DNA of 62,744 nucleotides from CAYLLD01 sp964425135 (GCA_964425135.1 CAYRKW010000012.1:1-62744); one strand, 5' to 3'. Positions 7,861 through 16,914 are shown, counted from the first letter of the stretch. Notes: a model not told the origin generated them from the letters alone. Made by a program: numbers and translations.

Positions 7861-8364
7861 TTACGGCAACAAACCCTCTGGCGGATCGGTGATGATCCGG
7901 CGTTGGCTCAGGTCGATGGTGGGCACGATTTCTTTGGTGAAGGGGAGCATGACGCCGTTTTTGAGGCCGGGGCCGTGGATTTCGAGCAGGTCTGTTGCCC
8001 CGTTCTCGAAGATCGCTTTGATTTTGCCTATCTTCTCTCCGCCTGTGTCGAAGACGTCGAGGCCGATGAGGTCGGAGTGGTAGTACTCTTCGTCCTCCAG
8101 ATCGGGCAGGCGTTCGCGGGGGAGGTAGAGGCGGGTGCCTTTGAGGGCGTCGGCGTCTTCCTTGGTTTTAACTGAGGCGATGCGGGCGGCGAAACCGGCT
8201 TTTATCGGGCGTGTGATTTTGACGGCAAACTCGCGTTTGCCGGATTCATCGGAAAGCGGGCCGTAGCTGTCGAGATCCGACGGCTCGGCGCAAAAGCTCT
8301 TGAGCCGCACTTCGCCGCGCACGCCAAAGGCGCCCGCGATGGCCCCGACGCACACCTGTGTCAT
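7861..8364 (-). CDS. rimM: 16S rRNA-processing protein RimM
   Basis: Assembly factor that binds S19 and helps mature the 30S head. At 167 aa it has the N-terminal RimM barrel (VCVGAIAGAFGVRGEVRLKSF, a family signature), then VKTKEDADALKGTRLYLPRERLPDL and the PRC-barrel region EYYHSDLIGLDVFDTGGEKIGKI and PFTKEIVPTIDLSQRRI. It follows rpsP by 77 bp as usual. Its usual downstream partner trmD is displaced by 1.6 kb because two rightward genes lie in between. Confidence 0.96.
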   Translation of the reverse strand: MTQVCVGAIAGAFGVRGEVRLKSFCAEPSDLDSYGPLSDESGKREFAVKITRPIKAGFAARIASVKTKEDADALKGTRLYLPRERLPDLEDEEYYHSDLIGLDVFDTGGEKIGKIKAIFENGATDLLEIHGPGLKNGVMLPFTKEIVPTIDLSQRRIITDPPEGLLP

Positions 8365-8441
8365 GAGTGGAGCCCTCGCTGAGCGACCAAGGGCGCGCAG
8401 ATGTCATTGGGTTGCATGACGTGAGGGCTCCAATCTTTTGA

Positions 8442-8897
8442 TTATTCCGCTTTTTCTTCAGCAGCAGGTTCTTCGGCTGGAGCTTCGGCAGCAGGTTCTT
8501 CAGCGGGTGCTTCCTCGGCTGGTGCTTCCTCGACGGGCGCTTTGGCGGCTTCTTCAGCAGCGGCGGCTTTGTCGGCCTTCTCCTGCGCACGCTCTTCCGC
8601 TTTTTTACCTGGCTTGGCTTTGTTCGGATTGCTGCGCTCTGTTTTGTCCATTTTGCCGGCAGCTTCGAGCATGCGGGCGATACGGTCGGTTGGCTGGGCG
8701 CCTTCACCGAGCCAGTATTCGATACGTTCCATGTTCATTTTCACACGCTCTTCGCTGTCTTTGGGCAGGAGCGGGTTGTAGGTGCCCAGTTTCTCAATGA
8801 AACGGCCATCGCGCGGCATGCGGCTGTCGGCGGCAACGATGGAATAGAAGGGGCGCTTTTTCGAGCCACCTCGGGCCAGTCTGATTTTCATAGCCAT
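8442..8897 (-). CDS. rpsP: 30S ribosomal protein S16 with long acidic C-terminal tail
   Basis: Small-subunit protein; residues 1-80 (MAMKIRLARGGSKKRPFYSI, RDGRFIEKLGTYNPL, ERIEYWLGEGAQPTDRIARML) are the standard S16 fold. The remaining 70 residues are Lys/Ala/Glu-rich and end in a low-complexity array of PAEE/APAEEP units. The usual S16 is about 80-90 aa. Alphaproteobacterial S16 proteins often carry such tails, but this one is long and repetitive. First gene of the rpsP-rimM-(trmD-rplS) series, 15 bp after the chorismate mutase gene. Confidence 0.96.
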   Translation of the reverse strand: MAMKIRLARGGSKKRPFYSIVAADSRMPRDGRFIEKLGTYNPLLPKDSEERVKMNMERIEYWLGEGAQPTDRIARMLEAAGKMDKTERSNPNKAKPGKKAEERAQEKADKAAAAEEAAKAPVEEAPAEEAPAEEPAAEAPAEEPAAEEKAE

Positions 8898-8911
8898 TTT
8901 GGTCTTCTCCT

Positions 8912-9220
8912 TTAGGAATCAGTGGTTTGTTTGATGTGTTCGTGATGCCTGATCACTTCGCTGATCACGAAGTTCAGGAATTTCTTGGCAAATTCGGGGT
9001 CAAGCCCTGCGTCTTCGGACAGGGACTGGAGCCGTGCAATCTGGTTCTTCTCGCGCGCGGGGTCAGAAGCGGGCAGATCGTTATGGGCTTTGAGCTTACC
9101 GACTGCTTGGGTGTGGGAAAAGCGCTCGGCCAGCGTGTAAATCAGCACCGCGTCGAGACGGTCGATGCTGTCGCGATGATCTGCCAGAATTTCAGCGGCC
9201 TGGGCGGTTGTGTCGGTCAT
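8912..9220 (-). CDS. Chorismate mutase (AroQ type)
   Basis: Monofunctional all-helical chorismate mutase of 102 aa; it converts chorismate to prephenate for Phe/Tyr synthesis. It reads DHRDSIDRLDAVLIYTLAER (the RxxIDxLD helix with the active-site Arg), then AVGKLKAHNDLPASDPAREK and FLNFVISEVIRHHE. The frame is open further upstream, but the ATG at 9220 overlaps the GNAT stop as ATGA, indicating translational coupling. The prephenate dehydratase that would use its product is encoded at 24.3 kb. Linkage to ffh and rpsP is common in this family as I recall it. Confidence 0.9.
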   Translation of the reverse strand: MTDTTAQAAEILADHRDSIDRLDAVLIYTLAERFSHTQAVGKLKAHNDLPASDPAREKNQIARLQSLSEDAGLDPEFAKKFLNFVISEVIRHHEHIKQTTDS

Positions 9221-9747
9221 TGCAGAGCCTCTGGTGCAGGGTGGCGGTAGACGCGGGTTTCGGGGCTGTCGGAGAACGGGTGCGGCGCCTTCGGATCGAT
9301 TGTCGCATCGAGGCGTTCGGCCAGCGCGATGCTGCGGGTGTTTTGCGGGTCGATATAGCTGACGAGCGTTGTCCAGTTTTGCGAGGCGTAGGCCCAATTG
9401 CGGATGGCGCTCGCGGCTTCAAAGGCGAGGCCTTTGCCTTCGAGTTGCGCGCTCCACAGATGCCAGCCGAGCTCAGGTTCCGGCCAGCCGTCTGGTGCCC
9501 AAGGGCCGACGATGCCAAGGGCCGCGTCGTCGCCGGATTTGCTTTGCAGGGCGAACATGCCAAAGCCGCGCAGGTGCCAGTGCCCGATCAGCGAGGCCAA
9601 ACCGCGCCAGCTTTGCCCTGCATCGCGCGGGCCGCCGGACCATTTGGAGCGGTCGGTTTCGTTGAAGTTGGCGCAGACCTCCACATCGCGGATGTCGGGT
9701 GCGCGCAGGATCAGGCGCTCGGTCTCTATGATCGGAAGGGTGGTCAC
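9217..9747 (-). CDS. GNAT N-acetyltransferase (RimJ/RimL-like)
   Basis: Acetyl-CoA-dependent acetyltransferase of 176 aa starting ETERLILRAPDIRD, typical of the ribosomal-protein/small-molecule RimJ-RimL group. The acetyl-CoA region lies around ELGWHLWSAQLEGKGLAFEA and the C-terminal part around SYIDPQNTRSIALAERLDA. It begins with GTG at 9747, overlapping the ffh stop (GTGA), and ends overlapping the chorismate mutase start (ATGA). The four genes ffh-GNAT-CM-rpsP are therefore likely one transcript. The substrate cannot be told from sequence. Confidence 0.9.
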   Translation of the reverse strand: MTTLPIIETERLILRAPDIRDVEVCANFNETDRSKWSGGPRDAGQSWRGLASLIGHWHLRGFGMFALQSKSGDDAALGIVGPWAPDGWPEPELGWHLWSAQLEGKGLAFEAASAIRNWAYASQNWTTLVSYIDPQNTRSIALAERLDATIDPKAPHPFSDSPETRVYRHPAPEALQ

Positions 9748-11237
9748 TTCTTCTTACCCAATCCGCCAAGGCCAGGGGGGAGCGCGCCGCCGCCAAGACC
9801 GGGAAGCATTTTGGCAGCGTCTTCGGGGCTTGGCATTGCGCCGCCGCCGGGCATGCCGGGCATTCCAGCTGGCATGCCGCCGCCTTTGCCAAAGAGTGCG
9901 CCAAGGCCGCCTTTGAGCATGCCTTTCTTGCCCATTTTCCCGAGTTTTTTCATCATATCGGACATTTGACGGTGCATTTTGAGGAGTTTGTTCAACTCGC
10001 TGACTTCGAGGCCAGCGCCTGCTGCGATGCGCTTCTTGCGGCTGGCTTGCAGGATTTGGGGATAGGCCCGCTCTTTTTTGGTCATCGAGTTGATCAGGGC
10101 GACCTGGCGGCGCAGGATGCTGTCGTCAAAGCCGCTGTCTTCGATCTGTTTGGCCATTTTCTTCATGCCCGGCATCATCCCCATGACGCCTTCCATGCCG
10201 CCCATTTTCGACATTTGCTCCAGTTGGCTTTTCAGGTCGTTCATGTTGAACTGACCTTTTTGGAAGCGCTTCATCATACGCTCGGCCTGTTCGGCCTCGA
10301 TGGTGTCTTGGGCTTTTTCAACGAGCGAGACGATGTCGCCCATGCCAAGAATGCGGCCTGCGATGCGTTCAGGGTGGAACTCTTCGAGATCGTCGAGTTT
10401 CTCGCCCAGACCAACGAATTTGATCGGTTTGCCGGTGATCGCGCGCATCGAGAGCGCCGCGCCGCCGCGTCCGTCGCCGTCCATGCGGGTGAGAACCACG
10501 CCGGATATCCCGATCTGGCTGTCAAAGTTTTCGGCGGTGTGGACTGCGTCTTGACCCGTGAGGCCATCAACCACGAGGATTGTTTCGTGCGGGTTGGTAA
10601 CGTCGCGGACGGCCTCTACTTCGGCCATCAACTCATCATCGATCGATAAACGGCCTGCGGTGTCGAGCATGTAGACGTCATAGCCGCCAAGCGTGGCCTG
10701 CTGTTTGGCGCGTTTGGCGATTTGCACCGCGCTCTCGCCTTTAACGATGGGCAATGTGTCAACGCCGATTTGCGTGCCCAAAATGGCCAATTGTTCCATC
10801 GCGGCGGGGCGGTTGGTGTCGAGGGAGGCCATCAGGATGCGTTTGTTCTCGCGGGTCGTCAGACGTTTGGCGAGTTTGGCGGTTGTGGTCGTCTTACCGC
10901 CGCCTTGCAGACCGACCATAAGGATCGGGGCGGGCGGGTTGTCGATTTTCAAGTGCCCGGCGCTGGCATCATCGCCCGAGAGGACCGCGACAAGCTCGTC
11001 ATTCACAATCTTGACGACTTGCTGGCCGGGCGTGACGGATTTGGTGACCGCTTGACCGGTCGCCTTTTCTTGCACGGATTTGACGAAGTTACGGGCGACA
11101 GGCAGGGAGACGTCAGCTTCAAGCAGCGCAACGCGCACCTCACGCAAGGCCGTGGCGACATCCGCTTCGGAGAGCGCGCCTTGCTTGGTTAGTTTGTCAA
11201 ATACACCTGAGAGACGGTCACTGAGACTTTCAAACAT
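9744..11237 (-). CDS. ffh: Signal recognition particle protein Ffh
   Basis: SRP54 GTPase that, with 4.5S RNA (encoded at 26.2 kb), delivers inner-membrane proteins to FtsY. The 497 residues read: N-domain MFESLSDRLSGVFDKLTKQG, G-domain with GLQGGGKTTTTAKLAKRL, DTNRPAAMEQL, LDTAGRLSIDDELM and TRMDGDGRGGAAL, then the Met-rich M-domain (MGMMPGMKKMAKQ, MTKKERAYP). It ends in a Gly/Pro/Met-rich tail with repeated GMPGMPGGG-like units. The frame is open upstream to 11549, but homologues start at MFESLSDRL (11237). Confidence 0.97.
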   Translation of the reverse strand: MFESLSDRLSGVFDKLTKQGALSEADVATALREVRVALLEADVSLPVARNFVKSVQEKATGQAVTKSVTPGQQVVKIVNDELVAVLSGDDASAGHLKIDNPPAPILMVGLQGGGKTTTTAKLAKRLTTRENKRILMASLDTNRPAAMEQLAILGTQIGVDTLPIVKGESAVQIAKRAKQQATLGGYDVYMLDTAGRLSIDDELMAEVEAVRDVTNPHETILVVDGLTGQDAVHTAENFDSQIGISGVVLTRMDGDGRGGAALSMRAITGKPIKFVGLGEKLDDLEEFHPERIAGRILGMGDIVSLVEKAQDTIEAEQAERMMKRFQKGQFNMNDLKSQLEQMSKMGGMEGVMGMMPGMKKMAKQIEDSGFDDSILRRQVALINSMTKKERAYPQILQASRKKRIAAGAGLEVSELNKLLKMHRQMSDMMKKLGKMGKKGMLKGGLGALFGKGGGMPAGMPGMPGGGAMPSPEDAAKMLPGLGGGALPPGLGGLGKKK

Positions 11238-11372
11238 GTATTTCTGCCTTCCTATCTTCGCGTTTCCTGTTTCCCAAACCGAGATCGCGCCGGTGGGCGT
11301 AACACGCTGACCGGCGGCGATCCTGTTATAGGCACAGGACCGGAAGTTTTCACGCTTCCGTAAGTTGGTTTG

Positions 11373-11401
11373 CAAATAGGCAATCGAGCGACGTTGGTCA
11401 A
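11373..11401 (-). promoter_or_regulatory. Candidate ffh promoter
   Basis: On the minus strand TTGACC (11396-11401), 17 bp, TATTTG (11373-11378). It lies about 135 bp before the ffh start and reads toward it. Confidence 0.4.
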
Positions 11402-11489
11402 GCTCCTCTTTACGTTCACGAAACTGTTGCGTGGAGTTGATCTGAAAGCTCGTTAGGCTGGGGCAACTGTAATTTTGGCGAGAGTGCAT

Positions 11490-12854
11490 ATGAGCATCGG
11501 ACGCAGAGAATTTGGAATGGGCCTTGGGGCGGGACTGATCGCACCGCATATGGCGTTGGCGCAGAGCGATTCACTTTACACAGCGCAATGGCGGCTGGTG
11601 TTCGGGACACGCACACAGTTTGAAGACGCGCTGGTGACGCTTCGTGAGCATGGCAAGCCGGATATCGCGGCGGGGCTGATCCAGCAGATGCGGTTTACGC
11701 GCGGCGGGCAACCTCAAATCGCGGCGGTGTTGGCGGAAGTGACGGGCGAGGATTTCGGGACAAGCTGGTTTGACTGGATGCTGTGGCAGGAGGCGAACCC
11801 TCAGATCAAGCCGCATGAGAGCTTCCAACGGATCAAACGCGATATGTTCATGCAGATCGATCCGAATTTTGATGATTTTCTCGCACCCAAATACATCACG
11901 CCCGATGCCATGCGGATCAGGCTTGAGGAGATCAGTTGGGGCGGGGTGATCAAGGACGGTATTCCGTCGCTCGACAACCCGACGCTGATCGCACCTGCGG
12001 ATGCGGACTATATTCGCGATGATGATCTGGTGTTTGGTGTGTCGATCAATGGCGATGCGCGGGCCTATCCGCTGCGGATCATGGGGTGGCACGAGATGTT
12101 CAACGATGTGATTGGTGGCGTGCCGCTGGCGCTGGCGTATTGCACGCTGTGCGGGTCGGGCATTCTGTTTGAGACGCAAGTCGAGGGGCGCGATGCGCCG
12201 CTTGTTTTTGGCTCATCGGGGTTTCTCTACCGGTCCAACAAGCTGATGTTTGATCGCGGGACCAACTCGCTCTGGAACCAGTTCACGGGCAAGCCTGTCG
12301 TGGGTAAGCTGGTGGACAGTGGAATAGACCTGAAACAACGTCCGGTGGTGATTGATACCTGGGCCAATTGGCTGGCGGATAATCCATCGACAACCGTGTT
12401 GTCGCTCAATACCGGGTATTCGCGGGATTACGGGTCCGGGGTTGTCTACAACGACTATTTTGCCTCGCCTGATCTGATGTTCCCGACGCTGGTGGATGAG
12501 CGGGTGTATCGGCAAAAGGATTATGTATTTGGCGTGCGTGCCTATGGCGGGGCGAAGGCTTGGCCGCTGGAAGCGTTTGAAGCGAAATCGGTCATCAATG
12601 ACGCGATTGGGCAAACGCCGCTTGTGCTGATCGGCGATGCCGCGACGCGCAGCGTGCGGGCGTATGAGCGCGGCGGGCTTGCGTTCACGCAGGCTGAGGA
12701 CGGACTGCGCGATCAGAACGGCGGAATTTGGAGCGTTGATGAATCCGGGTTGATCATGGGCGATGCGCGTTTGCCGCGGGTCGCCGGTCACATCGCCTAT
12801 TGGTTCGCGTGGAACGGGTATTTGGGCGCGGAATCGGAGCTCTATACATTGTAA
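11490..12854 (+). CDS. DUF3179 domain-containing protein with twin-arginine-like signal
   Basis: Predicted exported protein of 454 aa. The N terminus MSIGRREFGMGLGAGLIAPH contains a twin-arginine motif, a hydrophobic stretch and MALAQ as a cleavage region. The DUF3179 part follows (ISWGGVIKDGIPSLDNP, VFGVSINGDARAYPLRIMGWHE, LAYCTLCGSG, RSNKLMFDRGTNSLWNQFTG). The paired cysteines in AYCTLCGSG are a family hallmark. Biochemical function is unknown. GAGAG upstream favours the ATG at 11490 over the TTG at 11475. Divergent from ffh. Confidence 0.87.
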   Translation: MSIGRREFGMGLGAGLIAPHMALAQSDSLYTAQWRLVFGTRTQFEDALVTLREHGKPDIAAGLIQQMRFTRGGQPQIAAVLAEVTGEDFGTSWFDWMLWQEANPQIKPHESFQRIKRDMFMQIDPNFDDFLAPKYITPDAMRIRLEEISWGGVIKDGIPSLDNPTLIAPADADYIRDDDLVFGVSINGDARAYPLRIMGWHEMFNDVIGGVPLALAYCTLCGSGILFETQVEGRDAPLVFGSSGFLYRSNKLMFDRGTNSLWNQFTGKPVVGKLVDSGIDLKQRPVVIDTWANWLADNPSTTVLSLNTGYSRDYGSGVVYNDYFASPDLMFPTLVDERVYRQKDYVFGVRAYGGAKAWPLEAFEAKSVINDAIGQTPLVLIGDAATRSVRAYERGGLAFTQAEDGLRDQNGGIWSVDESGLIMGDARLPRVAGHIAYWFAWNGYLGAESELYTL

Positions 12855-12981
12855 TCTGAGACGTATTTCACGGGCGAGCGGTGTTTTTTTGACAAGGTTC
12901 GCCCGTTTTCTGACATACTCACGCCCTTTAGGGCAGGCAGGACGTAATGGTTAACAAGTCCCAGATCGTCAGTGTCGTTTT

Positions 12982-13731
12982 ATGAAAATTCTACGTATCA
13001 TCCAGTATTCTGCCATATTCGGTTTCACTGCGCTCGCAGTTGTTGGCACCGTGACGCTGGAGCGTGGTGGGGTTGTGGACGAGTTTCACGACAAGGTTGG
13101 CGTGGAGGAATATTCCTTCGACGATGCCAAGACCCTGATGGCGGGGCTTGGCAATGGCGGTGCAGAGCCGGAAGTCAAAGTGCTGGTTGTCACGCCTGTT
13201 GCGGTCAATCCGCTGACCGCGCTTATGCCGGAGGCGCAAAGCGGATGGGCGCGCACGCTTGATTTGGATGTCAGCAACAACTTTTTGCACGTCTACAGCT
13301 CTGGACTGGCCGATGGGCGGCGTCCAAACAGGCTGCAAATATGGCTGCCGGGAACGCTCGTTCTGGATGCGCGCGAGGCTATTGTGCTCGATGAGGCAGC
13401 CAAGCAGGTTCTGGACACGACAGAGCGGCAGATCAGCAGAGCGCTTTATGAAGGCGAAACCGGCGAGATTTTGGTTACGCTGGAGAAGATGAGCACGGAG
13501 GCGTCGCAGACCGCGCGAACCCGTGATTTGGCTGTTGCAGACCGGTTGGACCGAGAGCAATTCGAGAACAACGGGCGCGCCTTTTTGCGGTTGAGCTCTG
13601 ACACGGCGCGTTACCAGATTGTGCGCGGGTATCTGGATGACGGATATGTTGTTGAGTTTCGCGGAACGGCTTTAGCGCGTGATTTCAATGCGTTGATTGA
13701 TAGGCTGGCGCTTGGGGCGGCTGAAGGCTGA
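12982..13731 (+). CDS. Uncharacterised exported or membrane-anchored protein
   Basis: 249 aa; MKILRIIQYSAIFGFTALAV then VVGTVTL is either a signal peptide or a single N-terminal anchor, leaving the rest outside the cytoplasm. The body is mixed alpha/beta with no motif I recognise. It includes LDLDVSNNFLHVYSS, PNRLQIWLPGTLVLDAREAI and YQIVRGYLDDGYVVEFRGTA. It stands alone between the DUF3179 gene and the sulfotransferase-like gene. Confidence 0.72.
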   Translation: MKILRIIQYSAIFGFTALAVVGTVTLERGGVVDEFHDKVGVEEYSFDDAKTLMAGLGNGGAEPEVKVLVVTPVAVNPLTALMPEAQSGWARTLDLDVSNNFLHVYSSGLADGRRPNRLQIWLPGTLVLDAREAIVLDEAAKQVLDTTERQISRALYEGETGEILVTLEKMSTEASQTARTRDLAVADRLDREQFENNGRAFLRLSSDTARYQIVRGYLDDGYVVEFRGTALARDFNALIDRLALGAAEG

Positions 13732-13795
13732 GCTTGCCAATCGCGCGGTAATCCCGTCATAAACATCGCATACACCGCCAAAAAAGGCGCAGCTT

Positions 13796-14506
13796 ATGCG
13801 AATTGCGATGTGGTCGGGGCCACGAAATCTGTCAACGGCGTTGATGCGTAGCTTTTCACAACGCGCCGATTGCGCGGTGGTGGATGAGCCGTTTTATGCA
13901 GCCTATCTGGAGCGGACCGGACTGGATCATCCCATGCGAGATGCGGTGATGGCGGCGGGGGAGACCGACCCTGCGAAGGTGATCGACGGGTTGGTTGGGC
14001 CTGTGCCTGAGGGGGTGTCGCATGTCTATCAAAAGCACATGACCCAACATATGATCGACGGCATTGATCGCAGTTGGATGGGGCAGGTCACGAACGTGTT
14101 TCTGATCCGCGATCCGGCGCGGATTATCGCCTCCTATTCAGATCGGCGGGCCAATCCGACGGCGGCGGATTTGGGGTTTGACACTCAGGCGGAATTGTTT
14201 GCAGCAGCAAAGGCAGATGGAGCGCCGCTTGTGCTCGATGCGGCGGATATCCTGGCTGATCCTGAGCATGTGCTGCGCAGTTTGTGCGATGCGCTGGGGA
14301 TTGGGTTCGATCGAGCCATGTTGTCCTGGTCGTCCGGGCCTCATCCAAGCGATGGGGTTTGGGGGGCGCATTGGTATAAGAGCATCTGGAAATCCACCGG
14401 ATTTGCGCCGCCAGACCCCCGCCCGCGACCGGTGATTGAGGACAAAGCGCTGTTGGCGAAGGGGATGGCGATCTATGAACGCATGTATCCGTTGCGGATC
14501 ACCTGA
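13796..14506 (+). CDS. Sulfotransferase-like protein
   Basis: 236 aa; MRIAMWSGPRNLSTALMRSF is a P-loop-like 5'-phosphosulfate loop (SGPRNLST), followed by DEPFYAAYL and VTNVFLIRDPARIIASYSDR, the 3'-phosphate-binding segment. The PAPS-dependent sulfotransferase fold is likely. I recall branched-chain aminotransferase-linked homologues of this short type, but the acceptor is unknown. A second, different sulfotransferase-like gene lies inside the ilv operon at 33.6 kb. Confidence 0.78.
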   Translation: MRIAMWSGPRNLSTALMRSFSQRADCAVVDEPFYAAYLERTGLDHPMRDAVMAAGETDPAKVIDGLVGPVPEGVSHVYQKHMTQHMIDGIDRSWMGQVTNVFLIRDPARIIASYSDRRANPTAADLGFDTQAELFAAAKADGAPLVLDAADILADPEHVLRSLCDALGIGFDRAMLSWSSGPHPSDGVWGAHWYKSIWKSTGFAPPDPRPRPVIEDKALLAKGMAIYERMYPLRIT

Positions 14507-14607
14507 GTGATCCGATTGGCGCGCGCTGCGCCGCCTTACGCAAGAAGTACTGTGCAGAACTGTGAAATTTCTCTAAACTCCCAGTTGAGTACGATAGGGG
14601 GATTGTT

Positions 14608-15306
14608 ATGGCTGTCGCGGATATAACGAATTTCAAGTTCACCGATGGAAGCGCGCTTGATGTGATGTCGGGCGCTGCGCGGGCGGCGTTGAACTCGAAA
14701 TGGCAGACCAACCGTTACGCCAAGGGTGAGATCATCATCGGCGATGATGAGGAGCAGTCGGACATTTGCTTCTTGCTCGCGGGCAGTGCGCGGGTCGCGA
14801 TTTTCACGGCCACCGGGCGCGAATTGTCAGTGCAATCGCTGAACGCGGGGGATTGCTTTGGCGAGTTTTCGGCCATCGACGGCACCAAACGCTCGGCCAA
14901 TATCGAGGCGACGTCGGACTGTATGGCGGCGCGTTTGACAGGGCCGGAGTTTCGCGAGTTGCTGCGCAACACGCCTGATCTGTCGATGACGTTTCTGGAG
15001 TTGTTGGTCCAGAAGTTGCGCGGGATGACGAGCACGATTTCCGACCTGAGCGAGATGACCGCATCGCAGCGGATCGGTTATGCGATCCTTGATATGGCGA
15101 CAGAAGCGGCAATGGGGCGCGCCTTTGCCCGGATCGATACACCGCCCACCCAAAGCGAGATGGCAGCGAGGCTCTTTTCGAACCGCGAGGCTGTGGCGCG
15201 GGAGATGGGGCGGATGAAGCGCGAGGGCGTGATTGCGCGCGACGGCCGGGCGATATTGGTGCGTGATCTTGCGGCGCTTCAGACTTATGTTGAGGCGGAT
15301 GCGTAG
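14608..15306 (+). CDS. Crp/Fnr family transcriptional regulator
   Basis: 232 aa; an N-terminal cNMP-like sensory barrel (GEIIIGDDEEQSDICFLLAG, LNAGDCFGEFSAIDGTKRSA), a dimerisation helix (LLVQKLRGMTSTISDLSEMT) and a C-terminal winged helix (PPTQSEMAARLFSNREAVAR, then EMGRMKREGVI). Cys residues typical of an FNR iron-sulfur cluster are absent from the N terminus. The ligand could be a nucleotide but is not deducible. It lies 112 bp upstream of the Rieske oxygenase gene and is a candidate regulator of it. Confidence 0.92.
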   Translation: MAVADITNFKFTDGSALDVMSGAARAALNSKWQTNRYAKGEIIIGDDEEQSDICFLLAGSARVAIFTATGRELSVQSLNAGDCFGEFSAIDGTKRSANIEATSDCMAARLTGPEFRELLRNTPDLSMTFLELLVQKLRGMTSTISDLSEMTASQRIGYAILDMATEAAMGRAFARIDTPPTQSEMAARLFSNREAVAREMGRMKREGVIARDGRAILVRDLAALQTYVEADA

Positions 15307-15418
15307 GGGCTGAATGCCAGATTGCGGCAACAATTTCCGTTTGAGTGACGTTTTTTTGGTATTTGAACAGAGTTTTTTGCAACTAAACTGAGGTCATTCA
15401 ACCACCTAAGGGATGGCG

Positions 15419-16585
15419 ATGAAAGATACTCATGTTGATCCGCTGGACGATGTTTTGGCCTCTGTGGAACATGCCAAAGGGCTTCCGAACGCGCATTATG
15501 TTGATCCTGGGGTGTTTGCGGAGGAGCGTCAGGCACTTTTGTTCGATCAATGGGCCGGGATCGGTTTTGGCAAGGATATCCCGAATGCAGGGGATGCCAA
15601 GCCGATAGATTTTTTGGGTGTGCCGTTGTTGGCGGTGCGGCTCGAAGAGGGGCAGATCAAGGTGTATCAGAACACCTGTCGCCACCGCGGGATGATCCTG
15701 GTCGCAGAGGCAGGCAACATTCGCGGCACGATCCGCTGCCCGTATCATTCGTGGTGTTATGGTCTTGATGGTGGATTGCGCTCGACCCCACATGTGGGCG
15801 GGCCGGGTCAAAATCTGCATGAGGGTATCCGGCGCGAGGAATTGGGGTTGGTCGAATTTGCCTCCTATGTGTATCGTGATGTGATATTTGTGAATATCAA
15901 TGGCACCGCTGCGCCGTTCGAGACCCATGCAGCCGCGCTGCTGGAGCGGTGGCGCGCGCATGATGCGCCGCTCTATCCCGGTGGCGGGGCGTCGTCATTT
16001 GAGCTGAATGTTGCATGCAACTGGAAGCTCGCGGTGGAGAACTTTTGCGAGAGTTATCATTTGCCGTGGATCCATCCGGGGCTCAATTCCTACTCGCGGC
16101 TTGAGGATCATTATCATATCGAAGCGCCGGGGGTGTTTGCCGGGCAGGGCACCAAAGTGTATCGCCAGATAAAGGATGAGGCTGGCGAAGTGTTTCCGGA
16201 TTTTGCGGGGCTTGGCGGGTTTTGGGATGAGGGTGCAGAGTATATTGCGTTCTTTCCCAATGTTCTGTTCGGGGCGCAGCGCGATCATGCTTTTGCGATG
16301 GTCCTGATGCCGGACGGGATGGAACGCACGCTGGAGATGACAGAGCTTTATTATGCGTTCGATCCGGCGCAGGCGCCGGAGCCGGAGCGGGCCGCGATGA
16401 TCGAGGCGAATGCGGCGCAATGGCGCGAGGTGTTCGAGGAGGATATTTTCGTTGTCGAAGGCATGCAAAAAGGGCGGCATGGACCGGCGTTTGATGGTGG
16501 AAAGTTTTCACCTGTGATGGATAACCCGACGCATGTGTTCCACCACTGGGCCGCGCGCCACATCAAGGCGCATCGTGAGAGATGA
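15419..16585 (+). CDS. Rieske-type aromatic ring-hydroxylating oxygenase, alpha subunit
   Basis: 388-aa Rieske non-heme iron oxygenase. The 2Fe-2S motif is C87RH89 with C107PYH110SW; the mononuclear iron site is in NFCESYHLPWIHP (His about 214 and 219). The architecture resembles carnitine/choline/glycine-betaine monooxygenase large subunits as much as arene dioxygenases, so the substrate is open. AAGGG sits six bases before the ATG at 15419, favouring it over the ATG at 15413. No ferredoxin reductase gene is nearby; electrons must come from elsewhere. Confidence 0.9.
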   Translation: MKDTHVDPLDDVLASVEHAKGLPNAHYVDPGVFAEERQALLFDQWAGIGFGKDIPNAGDAKPIDFLGVPLLAVRLEEGQIKVYQNTCRHRGMILVAEAGNIRGTIRCPYHSWCYGLDGGLRSTPHVGGPGQNLHEGIRREELGLVEFASYVYRDVIFVNINGTAAPFETHAAALLERWRAHDAPLYPGGGASSFELNVACNWKLAVENFCESYHLPWIHPGLNSYSRLEDHYHIEAPGVFAGQGTKVYRQIKDEAGEVFPDFAGLGGFWDEGAEYIAFFPNVLFGAQRDHAFAMVLMPDGMERTLEMTELYYAFDPAQAPEPERAAMIEANAAQWREVFEEDIFVVEGMQKGRHGPAFDGGKFSPVMDNPTHVFHHWAARHIKAHRER

Positions 16586-16823
16586 GGCGCTTGATGCAGC
16601 GATGCTGCGTGCGCATGAGGCCGGTGATAGCGTTGAGATCGGGATGCTTTACGGACGGGCCGGGGATGCGGCGGAGCGCGCCGATGACATTGATCAGGCG
16701 TGCTTTTTCTGGGTGCAGGCGATGGTGTTTTTGCTCGAAGCAGGTTCGGCGCAGGCCGATCGATATCGGTTGAAGCTCGTGCGCAACGGGCGCGAGGTGG
16801 CGGATCAAACGGAGAGCCGCTGA
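16575..16823 (+). CDS. Small uncharacterised protein coupled to the Rieske oxygenase
   Basis: 82 aa starting at GTG 16575 (preceded by AAGG six bases upstream), overlapping the oxygenase stop by 11 bases, so likely co-translated. The sequence is helical and acidic (ALDAAMLRAHEAGDSVEIGM, ERADDIDQACFFWVQAMVFL), with alternating Ala/Leu as in TPR-like or four-helix proteins. No family is assigned. Confidence 0.68.
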   Translation: MRDEALDAAMLRAHEAGDSVEIGMLYGRAGDAAERADDIDQACFFWVQAMVFLLEAGSAQADRYRLKLVRNGREVADQTESR

Positions 16824-16914
16824 CGCGGCTCACGTTCTTGGTTTTGCGCTTGCGCGCGCAGCGGGATATTTTTGAACCAAAGAAGATGGGGATGGGAGTG
16901 TTGATGCGGGGCGG

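Noticed and set aside
16850..16900. GGGATATTTTTG...CCAAAGAAGATGGGG sequence resembling a recurring roseobacter intergenic stretch
   Set aside because: Only one copy in this window and the resemblance is from memory, so a repeat call cannot be supported.
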